The notes below the pieces were generated by a model. It worked only from the letters and a program-made list of their open reading frames with translations, did no database searches and was not told the origin of the DNA. The position numbers were made by a program, and so were the translations under genes. Shown piece by piece: positions 6,638 through 13,659 of a DNA stretch of 16,629 nt. Within the stretch, counting starts at the first letter, position 1; each line of letters begins with the position of its first letter. This DNA comes from Acidobacteriota bacterium (GTDB taxonomy: Bacteria; Acidobacteriota; Terriglobia; Bryobacterales; Bryobacteraceae): assembly GCA_947466555.1 (NCBI GenBank), contig CANIFK010000025.1:1-16629 (forward strand), written 5' to 3'.

Positions 6638-6982
6638 ATGGCAGACAAACGCATCGAGCCCCGCCTGATGTGCGCGGACCTGGTAGAAATCGAGTGGCGT
6701 GACGGGAACGGCCGGACACAGCAGGCCGTAGCGAACCTGGAAGACATTTCCACGCTCGGGGCGTGCCTTCAGGTTGAGGTCGAAATCCCCCTTCGGACGG
6801 TGGTCCGAATGACAGTGATGAAGAATGAGTATGTCGGCGAGATTCGCTACTGCGTGTTTCGTGAGTTCGGCTACTTCCTGGGTGTGCAGTTTGAACCGGG
6901 AGTGAAGTGGAGTTCACGGGCGTTTAAGCCGCTGCATTTGTTCGATCCTCGCCGGTTACTGGACGTGCGGCCGGGTAAGTAG
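6638..6982 (+). CDS. PilZ-domain c-di-GMP-binding protein
   Basis: The product is 114 residues, essentially a single cytoplasmic PilZ domain. Both c-di-GMP contact motifs are present: RxxxR at residues 5-9 (RIEPR) and the D/NxSxxG motif as DISTLG in NLEDISTLGACL. The beta-barrel end matches the family pattern GYFLGVQF. It should bind cyclic di-GMP and pass the signal to a partner, for example for motility, exopolysaccharide or secretion. No partner is obvious nearby, and no diguanylate cyclase is in the window. The ATG at 6638 was chosen because longer in-frame starts run through the terminator at 6558-6585 and encode no family sequence. The FAD oxidoreductase gene starts 35 bp downstream on the same strand. 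Cotranscription is possible but that gene has its own candidate promoter. Confidence 0.9.
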   Translation: MADKRIEPRLMCADLVEIEWRDGNGRTQQAVANLEDISTLGACLQVEVEIPLRTVVRMTVMKNEYVGEIRYCVFREFGYFLGVQFEPGVKWSSRAFKPLHLFDPRRLLDVRPGK

Positions 6983-7005
6983 CGCAATGAGCGTTCGGAG
7001 TTTTG

Positions 7006-7011
7006 TATGCT
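7006..7011 (+). promoter_or_regulatory. Candidate -10 element of the FAD oxidoreductase gene
   Basis: TATGCT lies exactly 6 nt before the ATG at 7018, and no Shine-Dalgarno sequence is present in the 35-bp spacer. It is the same hexamer as before the M14 and membrane-protein genes. No good -35 was seen. Confidence 0.42.
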
Positions 7012-7017
7012 TCGAAC

Positions 7018-8826
7018 ATGCATTTTATTGGGCTATTTGCGTTGGCGGCCGGGGTTGTTCTTGGCGGGCAGGTATTTGATGTAGCGGTATATGGGACTAC
7101 GCCGGCGGGAATAGCGGCGGCGGTAGTGGCGGCGCGCAATGGGCACCGCGTTGTTCTGGTGGAGCCGACGAAGCATTTCGGCGGGTTGCTGACGGGCGGG
7201 TTGTCATATACGGACTTCCGGACGCAGGAATCGGTGACGGGATTTTTCCGTGAGTACATGGACAGGGTGCTGCAGCACTATGTTGCGACGTACGGGAAAG
7301 AATCGGCGCAGGTGCGCGATTGTTTTTTCGGGGCGCATGCGGAGCCGCACGTTTCTTCGCGGATTTTGCGGGAGATGGTGGGGGAGCAGAAGACGCTGAC
7401 GCTGTTGACGGAATGGCGGTTCCGGAGTGTCGCCGGGGGTGGGCGAATCCGGTCGGCTACGTTCGACAAAGGCACGATTACGGCGCGGTTTTGGATTGAT
7501 GGGACGTATGAAGGCGACCTGGCGGCGGCGGCCGGGGCTCCGTTCCGGTTGGCGCGGGAATCGACACGGGAGTATGGGGAGCGGTTCGCGGGGGTGTTGT
7601 TTTTCGATCAGGGGAAGTTACTGCCGGGGTCGACGGGGGTGAGTGATCCGCATATCCAGTGCTACAACTTCCGGGTGATCATGACGAACCGGAAGGAGAA
7701 CATGGCGCCAGTTCCCCGCCCCGCTTCGTACCGGCGCGAGGAGTTCACGCAGTTGATTCCGTATTTCACGAGCGGGCGGATTACGGAAGTCTATACCGAG
7801 TCGCATGCGGGGATTTTCCGGTGGCAGCGGATTCCGAATGAGAAATCCGATATGAACGACATCAAGCAGGCGCCGATCCGGATAGCGTTGCCCGGAGAGA
7901 ATGACGCGTGGCCGGAGGGGGACGCGGCCGCGCGGGCGAAGATTCATCAGCGCCATTTGGACTATGCGATGGGGCTGATTTATTTTCTGCAGAACGATGA
8001 GGCGCTGCCGGCGGCGATCCGGGCGAAGGCGCGGGAGTGGGGGCTGGCGAAGGATGAGTTTGTGGACAACGGGCATTTGCCGCCGGCGCTGTATGTGCGG
8101 GAGGCGCGGCGGATTATTGGGGATTTTGTGTTTACGGAGCACGATACGCAGCCGGCGCCGGGGTCTGTACGGACGGCGGTGCGGAAGGATTCGGTGGCGA
8201 TTGGGGACTACGCGTTGAACTCACATGGGCACCAGGCGGGCGGGCCGTTGTACCCGACGCTGGTAGAGGGAGATTTCAGTTTTTCGACGACGCCGTTCCA
8301 GATTCCGTATGGGGTGATGGTGCCGCGGAAGGTGGAGAATCTGCTGGTCCCGGTGGCGCTATCGGCGACGCATGTGGGGTATTCGGCGCTGCGGCTGGAG
8401 CCGACGTGGACGGCGATTGGGCACGCGGCTGGGCTGGCGGCGCACCTTGCTGTTAGCGGGGGCGGGACGGCGCGGGCGGTGCCGGTGGGGCAGTTGCAGA
8501 AACTGCTGCACAAGGACGGGGCGGCGACGGTTTATACGTCCGATGTGGCGCCGGGGACGGCTGGGTTCGCGGCGGTGCAGTGGGCCGGGCTGCACGGGTA
8601 TTTGAGTGACATTGTGGAGTACAAGACGGCGGTGTTGGAACCGTTGAAGAAGCGGCACGGGTTGCAGTATTCGTTTGCGTTTCCGTTGCACGCGGTGGGG
8701 CTGGACATGCCATTGGACGAGCGGCTGCGGGGGTTGTGGGCGAAGCGGCTACCATGTGGAAACGCCCCGGATGCGAAGACCCGGGGCGCTTATTTGGAGG
8801 CCGTTTACCGGCAGTGTGGGCGGTAG
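7018..8826 (+). CDS. Exported FAD-dependent oxidoreductase (FAD_oxidored family)
   Basis: The product is 602 residues. A hydrophobic leader (MHFIGLFALAAGVVLGG) runs directly into the Rossmann beta-alpha-beta unit: VFDVAVYGTTPAGIAAA, then GHRVVLVEP with Glu49 as the probable ribose-binding acid, then FGGLLTGGLSYTD. The GTTPAG variant of GxGxxG and the C-terminal FAD-contact region NLLVPVALSATHVGYSALR, followed by AIGHAAGLAAHLAV, are typical of FAD_oxidored (PF12831). Members are often labelled xanthan lyase or FAD-dependent oxidoreductase, and their substrates are mostly unknown, probably sugars or related compounds. ATG 7018 is preferred to a TTG at 7003, which lies upstream of the -10. The last 20 or so codons contain a strong inverted repeat (8763-8788). 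The stop is 1 bp from that of the convergent TonB-receptor gene. Confidence 0.9.
   Translation: MHFIGLFALAAGVVLGGQVFDVAVYGTTPAGIAAAVVAARNGHRVVLVEPTKHFGGLLTGGLSYTDFRTQESVTGFFREYMDRVLQHYVATYGKESAQVRDCFFGAHAEPHVSSRILREMVGEQKTLTLLTEWRFRSVAGGGRIRSATFDKGTITARFWIDGTYEGDLAAAAGAPFRLARESTREYGERFAGVLFFDQGKLLPGSTGVSDPHIQCYNFRVIMTNRKENMAPVPRPASYRREEFTQLIPYFTSGRITEVYTESHAGIFRWQRIPNEKSDMNDIKQAPIRIALPGENDAWPEGDAAARAKIHQRHLDYAMGLIYFLQNDEALPAAIRAKAREWGLAKDEFVDNGHLPPALYVREARRIIGDFVFTEHDTQPAPGSVRTAVRKDSVAIGDYALNSHGHQAGGPLYPTLVEGDFSFSTTPFQIPYGVMVPRKVENLLVPVALSATHVGYSALRLEPTWTAIGHAAGLAAHLAVSGGGTARAVPVGQLQKLLHKDGAATVYTSDVAPGTAGFAAVQWAGLHGYLSDIVEYKTAVLEPLKKRHGLQYSFAFPLHAVGLDMPLDERLRGLWAKRLPCGNAPDAKTRGAYLEAVYRQCGR
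8763..8795. terminator. Bidirectional hairpin terminator inside the 3' end of the oxidoreductase gene
   Basis: A perfect 8-bp GC-rich stem, CGCCCCGG (8763-8770) with CCGGGGCG (8781-8788), has a 10-nt loop. On the plus strand it is followed by CTTATTT, on the minus strand by TTTCC. For the TonB receptor gene on the minus strand it lies about 40 nt after the stop, a usual terminator position. For the oxidoreductase it is still inside the coding frame, about 35 bp before the stop. Confidence 0.6.
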
Positions 8827-8827
8827 T

Positions 8828-11800
8828 TTAGAACTCGAAGCGGCCGATTAAGAGCAGGTTCGAGTTGGCGGTACCGATGTCGGAGAACGCACCGCGGGTG
8901 CCGCTGCCGATGCGGGCAAAGGCGCCGAGGTTGTTGAGGTTGAACGAGCCGTTGGGATCGGCGTACTGGGGCTGTTTGATGGGGAAGTTGTTGCCGTCCA
9001 GACGGACCTGGAAGCGGTACTTCTCCTTCACATGCCACCATTTGGCGATGGAGAACTGCGTCCATTGCAGGCCGGGCGCTTCGAAGGTATTGCGGCCGAG
9101 GGTGCCGGCGGTGAAGGGCGCGGGATAGGCGAAGGAACTGGCGTTGAGATACGGGTTCTGCGCCTGCGTGGGGAAGCGGTTGGGGCCGATGTCCCAGTTG
9201 TCGACCAGGGCGGCCTGGTTGCTGGTGACGATGTTCGGCCGCGATTCACCGGGCAGGTAGCGGTTGGGGCTGCCGGCGAAGGAGACGGTGAAGGGCGGGC
9301 CGGACTGGAGGGTTTGGGTCCAGGTGAGCTGCCAGCCACCGAAGGCGAGGTTGCTGACGCCGCCGCCGTTCATCCAACGGCGCCCTTTGCCGAAGGGGAG
9401 TTCGTAGGACATGACGGTGACGAAGCGGTGGCGCACGTCATAGCTGGCGCGCGCTTTTTCGAGACGGCGGTTGTAGAAGGTGATGCCGTTGTCGCCGGTT
9501 TCGGCTTCGGTTTCGGTGAGCGTCTTCGACCAGGTGTAGAAGCTGTTGAACGTGAGGCCGGCGGACATCCGCTTTTCAATGCGGACGGTGCCGCCGTGAT
9601 AAGAGTTGTGGCCGTAGTTGGAGAAGTGGTTGATGGACCCGAAGTTGGTGAAGGGCAGGTAGTTCTGCTGGGCGGTGAAGATCTGGTTCAGCACTGCCGG
9701 ATCGGTGGAAACGTTGAGCGGCAGGGTGTTGATGTTCCAGTTGTTGACGAGTCCGACGCCGGACTGGCCCTGGTATTGGAGTTCCATCATCCAGTTCTGG
9801 CGGAAGGCGTATTGGACGCCGCCGGACCAGCTCATGACGTAGGGCATGCGCATGTTGGGATCCCACATGTGGGCGCCGCGGCCGGCGAAGTTGGTGCCGA
9901 AGAAGGGCACGGAGCCGTCGGGCTGGACATCGTATTTGAAGGCGGGCGGGCCTTGGGAGAGGCGGAAGACGTGGCGGGGATCGCCGACGGGGGCGGCGAT
10001 GTTGGCGGTGGCCAGGTATTCCTGGAACATGCTGTTGCGGTCAGTGGCGAAGATGTCCTGGTGGACCATGCCGAACGAAGCGCGGAAGACGAATTTGGGC
10101 CGGAAGTTCCAGGCCAGGCCGACGCGGGGGGCGAAGTTATTGAGATCCTTCTTCGCGAGCGGGCCGGGGGTGTGGAGGATGGCGCCGGCGCGGCCGGTGA
10201 TGGGGTCACGGGCAGTGGGGTTGAATTGGGACTGCTGGCCGTACTTGGTTTCGTAGGGGCTTTCGTAGGAGTAGCGGACGCCGAGGTTCAGCGTGAGGCC
10301 GCGCATGGGCTTCCAGTCGTCCTGGAAGTAGGCCTGGTGGGACCACCAGCGGGGCAGCCAGCTGGCGTAGGCCGAGGTGTAGGTGGCGCTGGTGACGGTG
10401 CCGAGGAGGAACGAGGCGACGGTGTTGCCGGTGTTGGGCGTGAAGGGATTGTTGGTGCCGCCGAAGTTGTAGGTGCCGCCGGGGAGGTCGCTGGCGGTGG
10501 CGTTGTAACGGGTGCGCATCAGCTCATAGCCGGCTTTGAAGGTATGCTTGCCGGCCACCTTGGTGAGGTTGTTTTGGACGGTGATGTCTTCACCGATGTT
10601 CTGGAAGCTGGGGAGTGAAGCGAAGCCGAAGCCGATGTTGAAGAAGGGGAAGGTGGCGCCGGAGACGTTGGGGATGCCGAGCTTTTTGGCCCAGTCACCA
10701 TCCTTTGTGAGGGCGGTTTCCTTGAGCACGCGGCGGTTGAAGCCGACGCGGAATTCGTTGCTGATGGTGGGGGAGATGATCAGCATGTCGGAGAAGACGA
10801 CGTTGATGTGATCGACGGGCTGGGGCTGGGCGTTGGGGTCGATATCGAGCCAGCCGAACTGGGCCTGGTGATCACCCTTCCAGGCGCGGTGGACGGACTG
10901 GGAGTAGCGACCGTAGGCCTTGTGGTTGGAGGTGAACTGGTGGTCGATTTTGATGTCGAAGCGGGTGCGGTAGATCTCCTTCGGCTGGTTGACGACCAGG
11001 TTTTCGGTGGGTCCGGTGGCCGAGGGGATGCCGGCCTGGTTGGGGGCGGTGAAGGGCCCTTTGGCGAGGAAGTTCTGGACGGCGGGGTCGAAGAGAGATT
11101 TGGGAATAATGTTGCCGGGGAAGGGATCGCGTTCCCAGGTGCCGGCGGCATTCTGCCGGGTGGAGAAGGGGCTGTAGATGGGGAGCGGGCGGGGGTTGGT
11201 CATGCCGCCGAAGGAGAAATCGCCGTTGAGCATGTCGGCGGTGGGAACGGTGGTGCGGGCCGAGGAGGTGCCGGCGATTTCGGCATGGCGGGCGATGCCG
11301 GCGAGGAAGAACGTCTTGTCCTTGCCGTTGTAGAGTTTGGGGATTTTGACGACGCCGCTGACGAGACCGGTGGTTTCGTTGTAGGAAAAGGGATTGGTTC
11401 GGGGCAACTGTTCAAGGTAGTTGCGGTGGATCATGCTCTTGTTGATGTGGCGGTTTTCAGCGACGACGTGGAGGCTGTTGGTGCCGGATTTCATGACCAT
11501 GGACATGAGGCCGCCGGCGGAGTGGCCGAATTCGGCGGGCATGCCGGTGGTGTGGATTTTGACTTCTTCAAAGGCGTCCTGGGTGGGGGAGACCTGTTCG
11601 TTGGGGCCGCCGATGTTGCCGATGCCGGGTTCCTTGCCGTTGACGCCGTCGACCTGGTAGCCGATGGCGCGGGAGCGCTGGCCGAGGACGTGGTAGCCGT
11701 TCATGGAGTTGGTGCCGGGGTAGTAGTACATCATGCGCACGGGGCGCTTCTGGCTGACGGGGATGGCGACGAGCGTATCGCCGGAGAGGACGAGGCCGGA

Positions 11801-12193
11801 GGCGGAGGTTTCGGTGTCGAGCAGGGGGACGCCGCCGGTGACCTGGACGGTTTCCGTGACGCCGCCGACTTCCATCTGGACATCGATACGGGGGACTTCA
11901 CCGGTGCGGATGATGACGCCTTCACGGACGTATTTCTTGAAGCCCGGCGATTCGACGGTGATGCGATAGGTGGCGGGCGTGAGGTAGGGGATGTAGTAGG
12001 CGCCTTCGGTATTGGTGGGCACTTCGGAGGTGAAGGCGGTGGCGGTGTTGACGACGGTCACTTTGGCACCGGCGACGACTGCTCCGGTGGTGTCGGAAAT
12101 GGTGCCGACGAGGGTACCGGTTCCGGTTGTCTGGGCGAGGAGCGTGGCAACCGACAGAAACGCGGCAGCGAGGCCGCTGAATATTTTTGACAT
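8828..12193 (-). CDS. TonB-dependent receptor, Oar-like, with CarboxypepD_reg-like domain
   Basis: The product is 1121 residues and is an outer-membrane transporter or receptor. In order: signal peptide 1-21 (ending ATLLAQ), a carboxypeptidase-regulatory-like beta-sandwich at about 25-110 (GTLVGTISDTTGAVVAGAKV), a plug at about 113-250 (EFGHSAGGLMSMVMKSGTNS), then a large beta-barrel. The barrel contains landmarks shared with the second receptor in this window (KLYNGKDKTFF, RDPFPGNIIP, YFQDDWKP), and the protein ends in LIGRFEF with a C-terminal Phe, as expected of a Bam-inserted barrel. The substrate is unknown; such receptors are expanded in Acidobacteriota and usually tied to sugars or other large ligands. 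The start is ATG 12193, with only a weak GGGA upstream. The ToxR-like regulator gene lies 82 bp upstream on the same strand and may be cotranscribed or control it. Confidence 0.94.
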   Translation of the reverse strand: MSKIFSGLAAAFLSVATLLAQTTGTGTLVGTISDTTGAVVAGAKVTVVNTATAFTSEVPTNTEGAYYIPYLTPATYRITVESPGFKKYVREGVIIRTGEVPRIDVQMEVGGVTETVQVTGGVPLLDTETSASGLVLSGDTLVAIPVSQKRPVRMMYYYPGTNSMNGYHVLGQRSRAIGYQVDGVNGKEPGIGNIGGPNEQVSPTQDAFEEVKIHTTGMPAEFGHSAGGLMSMVMKSGTNSLHVVAENRHINKSMIHRNYLEQLPRTNPFSYNETTGLVSGVVKIPKLYNGKDKTFFLAGIARHAEIAGTSSARTTVPTADMLNGDFSFGGMTNPRPLPIYSPFSTRQNAAGTWERDPFPGNIIPKSLFDPAVQNFLAKGPFTAPNQAGIPSATGPTENLVVNQPKEIYRTRFDIKIDHQFTSNHKAYGRYSQSVHRAWKGDHQAQFGWLDIDPNAQPQPVDHINVVFSDMLIISPTISNEFRVGFNRRVLKETALTKDGDWAKKLGIPNVSGATFPFFNIGFGFASLPSFQNIGEDITVQNNLTKVAGKHTFKAGYELMRTRYNATASDLPGGTYNFGGTNNPFTPNTGNTVASFLLGTVTSATYTSAYASWLPRWWSHQAYFQDDWKPMRGLTLNLGVRYSYESPYETKYGQQSQFNPTARDPITGRAGAILHTPGPLAKKDLNNFAPRVGLAWNFRPKFVFRASFGMVHQDIFATDRNSMFQEYLATANIAAPVGDPRHVFRLSQGPPAFKYDVQPDGSVPFFGTNFAGRGAHMWDPNMRMPYVMSWSGGVQYAFRQNWMMELQYQGQSGVGLVNNWNINTLPLNVSTDPAVLNQIFTAQQNYLPFTNFGSINHFSNYGHNSYHGGTVRIEKRMSAGLTFNSFYTWSKTLTETEAETGDNGITFYNRRLEKARASYDVRHRFVTVMSYELPFGKGRRWMNGGGVSNLAFGGWQLTWTQTLQSGPPFTVSFAGSPNRYLPGESRPNIVTSNQAALVDNWDIGPNRFPTQAQNPYLNASSFAYPAPFTAGTLGRNTFEAPGLQWTQFSIAKWWHVKEKYRFQVRLDGNNFPIKQPQYADPNGSFNLNNLGAFARIGSGTRGAFSDIGTANSNLLLIGRFEF

Positions 12194-12275
12194 GAATGAG
12201 TTCCCGTAACGAGTTCGCCGACGTGGCGATGGTTAGGGCAGTCAATCACATCGATCAGGTAGCTGTCAATTGAGG
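12194..12275 (-). promoter_or_regulatory. Spacer between regulator and TonB receptor with -35-like box and direct repeats
   Basis: The 82-bp spacer holds a consensus -35 box TTGACA on the minus strand (12264-12269) but no convincing -10 at 16-18 nt. GTCAAT occurs twice in direct orientation, 24 bp apart (12241-12246 and 12265-12270). The palindromes TCAATTGA (12266-12273) and ATCGAT (12250-12255) fall in the same stretch. This could be a receptor promoter with binding sites, but the evidence is only compositional. Confidence 0.35.
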
Positions 12276-13553
12276 TTACTGGTGGGCACGCGGGCGGAGG
12301 ACGTGATGGGTTACAAAATCGGTTTGAATGGGAACCTGGGATTTGAAGCGGCTGCGGATGATTACCTGATAGTTATCCGGCATGGTACCGGTTTCCTTTC
12401 GCAGGTTTTTCATCATTCCTTCAAGGGCTTCGGGGGTGGTGAGGTATTCGGCGGCGGCCCAGGTGCCTTCGGTGGAGGTGGAGGCGAGGACGAGAACTTC
12501 GCCCCAGCCGGTGGCGCCGTGGACACGGGTGATGACGGCGTAGTCCTCGGGGATGTCCTCCACTTCGGGGGCGGAGGGCTTTTGGTAGACCTTGGCTTCG
12601 CCTGGGCGGGGGCGGAGGTTTTTAACGGCGCCCTGTTCGATGATGAAGTCCTGCTCGACGGGGAGGTCCGGGATTTGGCGGTTGAATTTGGCGGGGCCGA
12701 GGAAGATGAGGTTGCTATTGCGGACGTCTTCCCAGGCGAGGACGGTTGAGCGTTTGAGGACGAGGTCTTTTAGGGGGCCGAGCGCGACGGCGATGCGGAA
12801 GGCCGCGGCGGCTTCGCCGAAGGGGGTCCAGCGGTAGGTGGGCGAAGGGGGAGTATTGGACTTGACGAGTTTGCTGAGTTCAGAGAGAGGAATTTCCTGG
12901 GGGGCATCTTTCCAGTCGTTCACCCAGGGACTTCTGAAGTAGTGGGTGTTGAGACGGACGAACATGGGGCTACCGAGGACGACGACGACGGGACGCTTCG
13001 AATCGACGATGGGACGCCAGAATTCGTGGAGGTCGCCGGGGGCGGCGACGGCGGAGGGGGCGACGACGCGCCCGGCGCGCCAGAGGGTGAAGAGGGTGCC
13101 GGCGAGGAGGAAGACGAGAAGGCCGAGGGCAAAGGCGCTCCACTTCCAGGGATTGAGGGCCGGGGGAGGGGGTGGCGGCGGAGGGAGGTGGGCGGCTGGC
13201 TGGCCGGGAGGGGAGACGGGATCGAAGGCGAGGGCGAAGTGGCCCTTGGGAATGGATAGGCGGTGGGTGGCGGTGGGGTCTTCGTTGTTGTAATAGCGTT
13301 CGAGGCGCTGGCGGAGTTTTCCGATCTGAACGCGGACGGAGGCGTCGACGCGGGGATCGTAGTCCTCCGGCTTGTTCATGACGTCTCGCCCGATGGAATA
13401 TTCCTTAAGGGACCGACCACTACCGGAGAGGTAGGCGTCAGCGAGGTAGCCGAGGAGGCGCCGGAGAGCTTCCGCGGTGCGGAAGCTTTCGCTTCCGAGT
13501 ACGCGTTGGAGTTCCTGCTGAAATTCGGCGTGATCAACGTGTGGTGCTGACAC
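12276..13553 (-). CDS. ToxR-like membrane-bound winged-helix regulator with periplasmic domain
   Basis: The product is 425 residues from GTG 13553; an in-frame stop lies just upstream and no ATG is available. Residues 1-110 match an acidobacterial winged-helix domain (FQQELQRVLGSESFRTAEAL, then SLKEYSIGRDVMNKPEDYDP, then RVDASVRVQIGKLRQRLERY, then IPKGHFALAF), similar in plan to OmpR/ToxR-type DNA-binding domains. A proline tract (124-131) and one transmembrane helix (about 137-159) follow, and residues 160-425 should be periplasmic. There is no receiver domain, so it resembles the one-component ToxR/CadC plan. I recognise no catalytic motif in the periplasmic part, which I take to be a sensor. 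The gene sits between two TonB receptor genes, one downstream on its own strand and one divergent, making them the obvious candidate targets. Direct regulation is inferred, not shown. Confidence 0.82.
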   Translation of the reverse strand: MSAPHVDHAEFQQELQRVLGSESFRTAEALRRLLGYLADAYLSGSGRSLKEYSIGRDVMNKPEDYDPRVDASVRVQIGKLRQRLERYYNNEDPTATHRLSIPKGHFALAFDPVSPPGQPAAHLPPPPPPPPALNPWKWSAFALGLLVFLLAGTLFTLWRAGRVVAPSAVAAPGDLHEFWRPIVDSKRPVVVVLGSPMFVRLNTHYFRSPWVNDWKDAPQEIPLSELSKLVKSNTPPSPTYRWTPFGEAAAAFRIAVALGPLKDLVLKRSTVLAWEDVRNSNLIFLGPAKFNRQIPDLPVEQDFIIEQGAVKNLRPRPGEAKVYQKPSAPEVEDIPEDYAVITRVHGATGWGEVLVLASTSTEGTWAAAEYLTTPEALEGMMKNLRKETGTMPDNYQVIIRSRFKSQVPIQTDFVTHHVLRPRAHQ

Positions 13554-13559
13554 GTCAAT

Positions 13560-13565
13560 AGTTTA
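13560..13565 (-). promoter_or_regulatory. Candidate -10 element of the ToxR-like regulator gene
   Basis: TAAACT on the minus strand lies 6 nt before the GTG at 13553, with no Shine-Dalgarno sequence. The place where its -35 should be (about 13582-13589) overlaps the left arm of the palindrome at 13586-13599. Confidence 0.42.
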
Positions 13566-13585
13566 CACGGAATGGAAGGCGTCAG

Positions 13586-13599
13586 GTTAACCGGTTAAC
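13586..13599. promoter_or_regulatory. Perfect 14-bp palindrome, candidate operator, with extra half-sites
   Basis: GTTAACCGGTTAAC is a perfect inverted repeat in the 106-bp spacer between the regulator and the divergent TonB receptor. Related half-sites follow on the plus strand: ACCGGTT at 13601-13607, GGTTAA at 13636-13641 and AGTTAA at 13652-13657, the last ending 2 bp before the receptor ATG. The site overlaps the expected -35 of the regulator gene, and the half-sites reach into the receptor promoter, so one protein bound here could control both. Confidence 0.5.
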
Positions 13600-13623
13600 T
13601 ACCGGTTTTCTGCCGTTTTCTAC

Positions 13624-13653
13624 TTGGGTTGCCTCGGTTAAGCGGGGTACTAG
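13624..13653 (+). promoter_or_regulatory. Weak candidate promoter of the second TonB receptor
   Basis: TTGGGT (13624-13629) and TACTAG (13648-13653) are 18 bp apart, and the second lies 6 nt before the ATG. Each matches consensus at only 3 of 6 positions, and TACTAG does not fit the TANNCT pattern of other genes here. A weak core promoter with the half-site GGTTAA inside it would fit an activator-dependent gene. Confidence 0.25.
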
Positions 13654-13659
13654 TTAAGT

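Noticed and set aside
6993..7017. GTTCG/CGAAC inverted repeat just before the oxidoreductase ATG
   Set aside because: It has only 5 bp of stem with a 15-nt loop and no T-run. Too weak to call a terminator or riboswitch.
9032..12190. Two long plus-strand frames (9032-10618 and 10808-12190) opposite the TonB receptor
   Set aside because: They are Gly/Ala/Val/Asp-rich shadow sequences created by the strand-biased third codon positions. The minus strand encodes a complete receptor with all domains.
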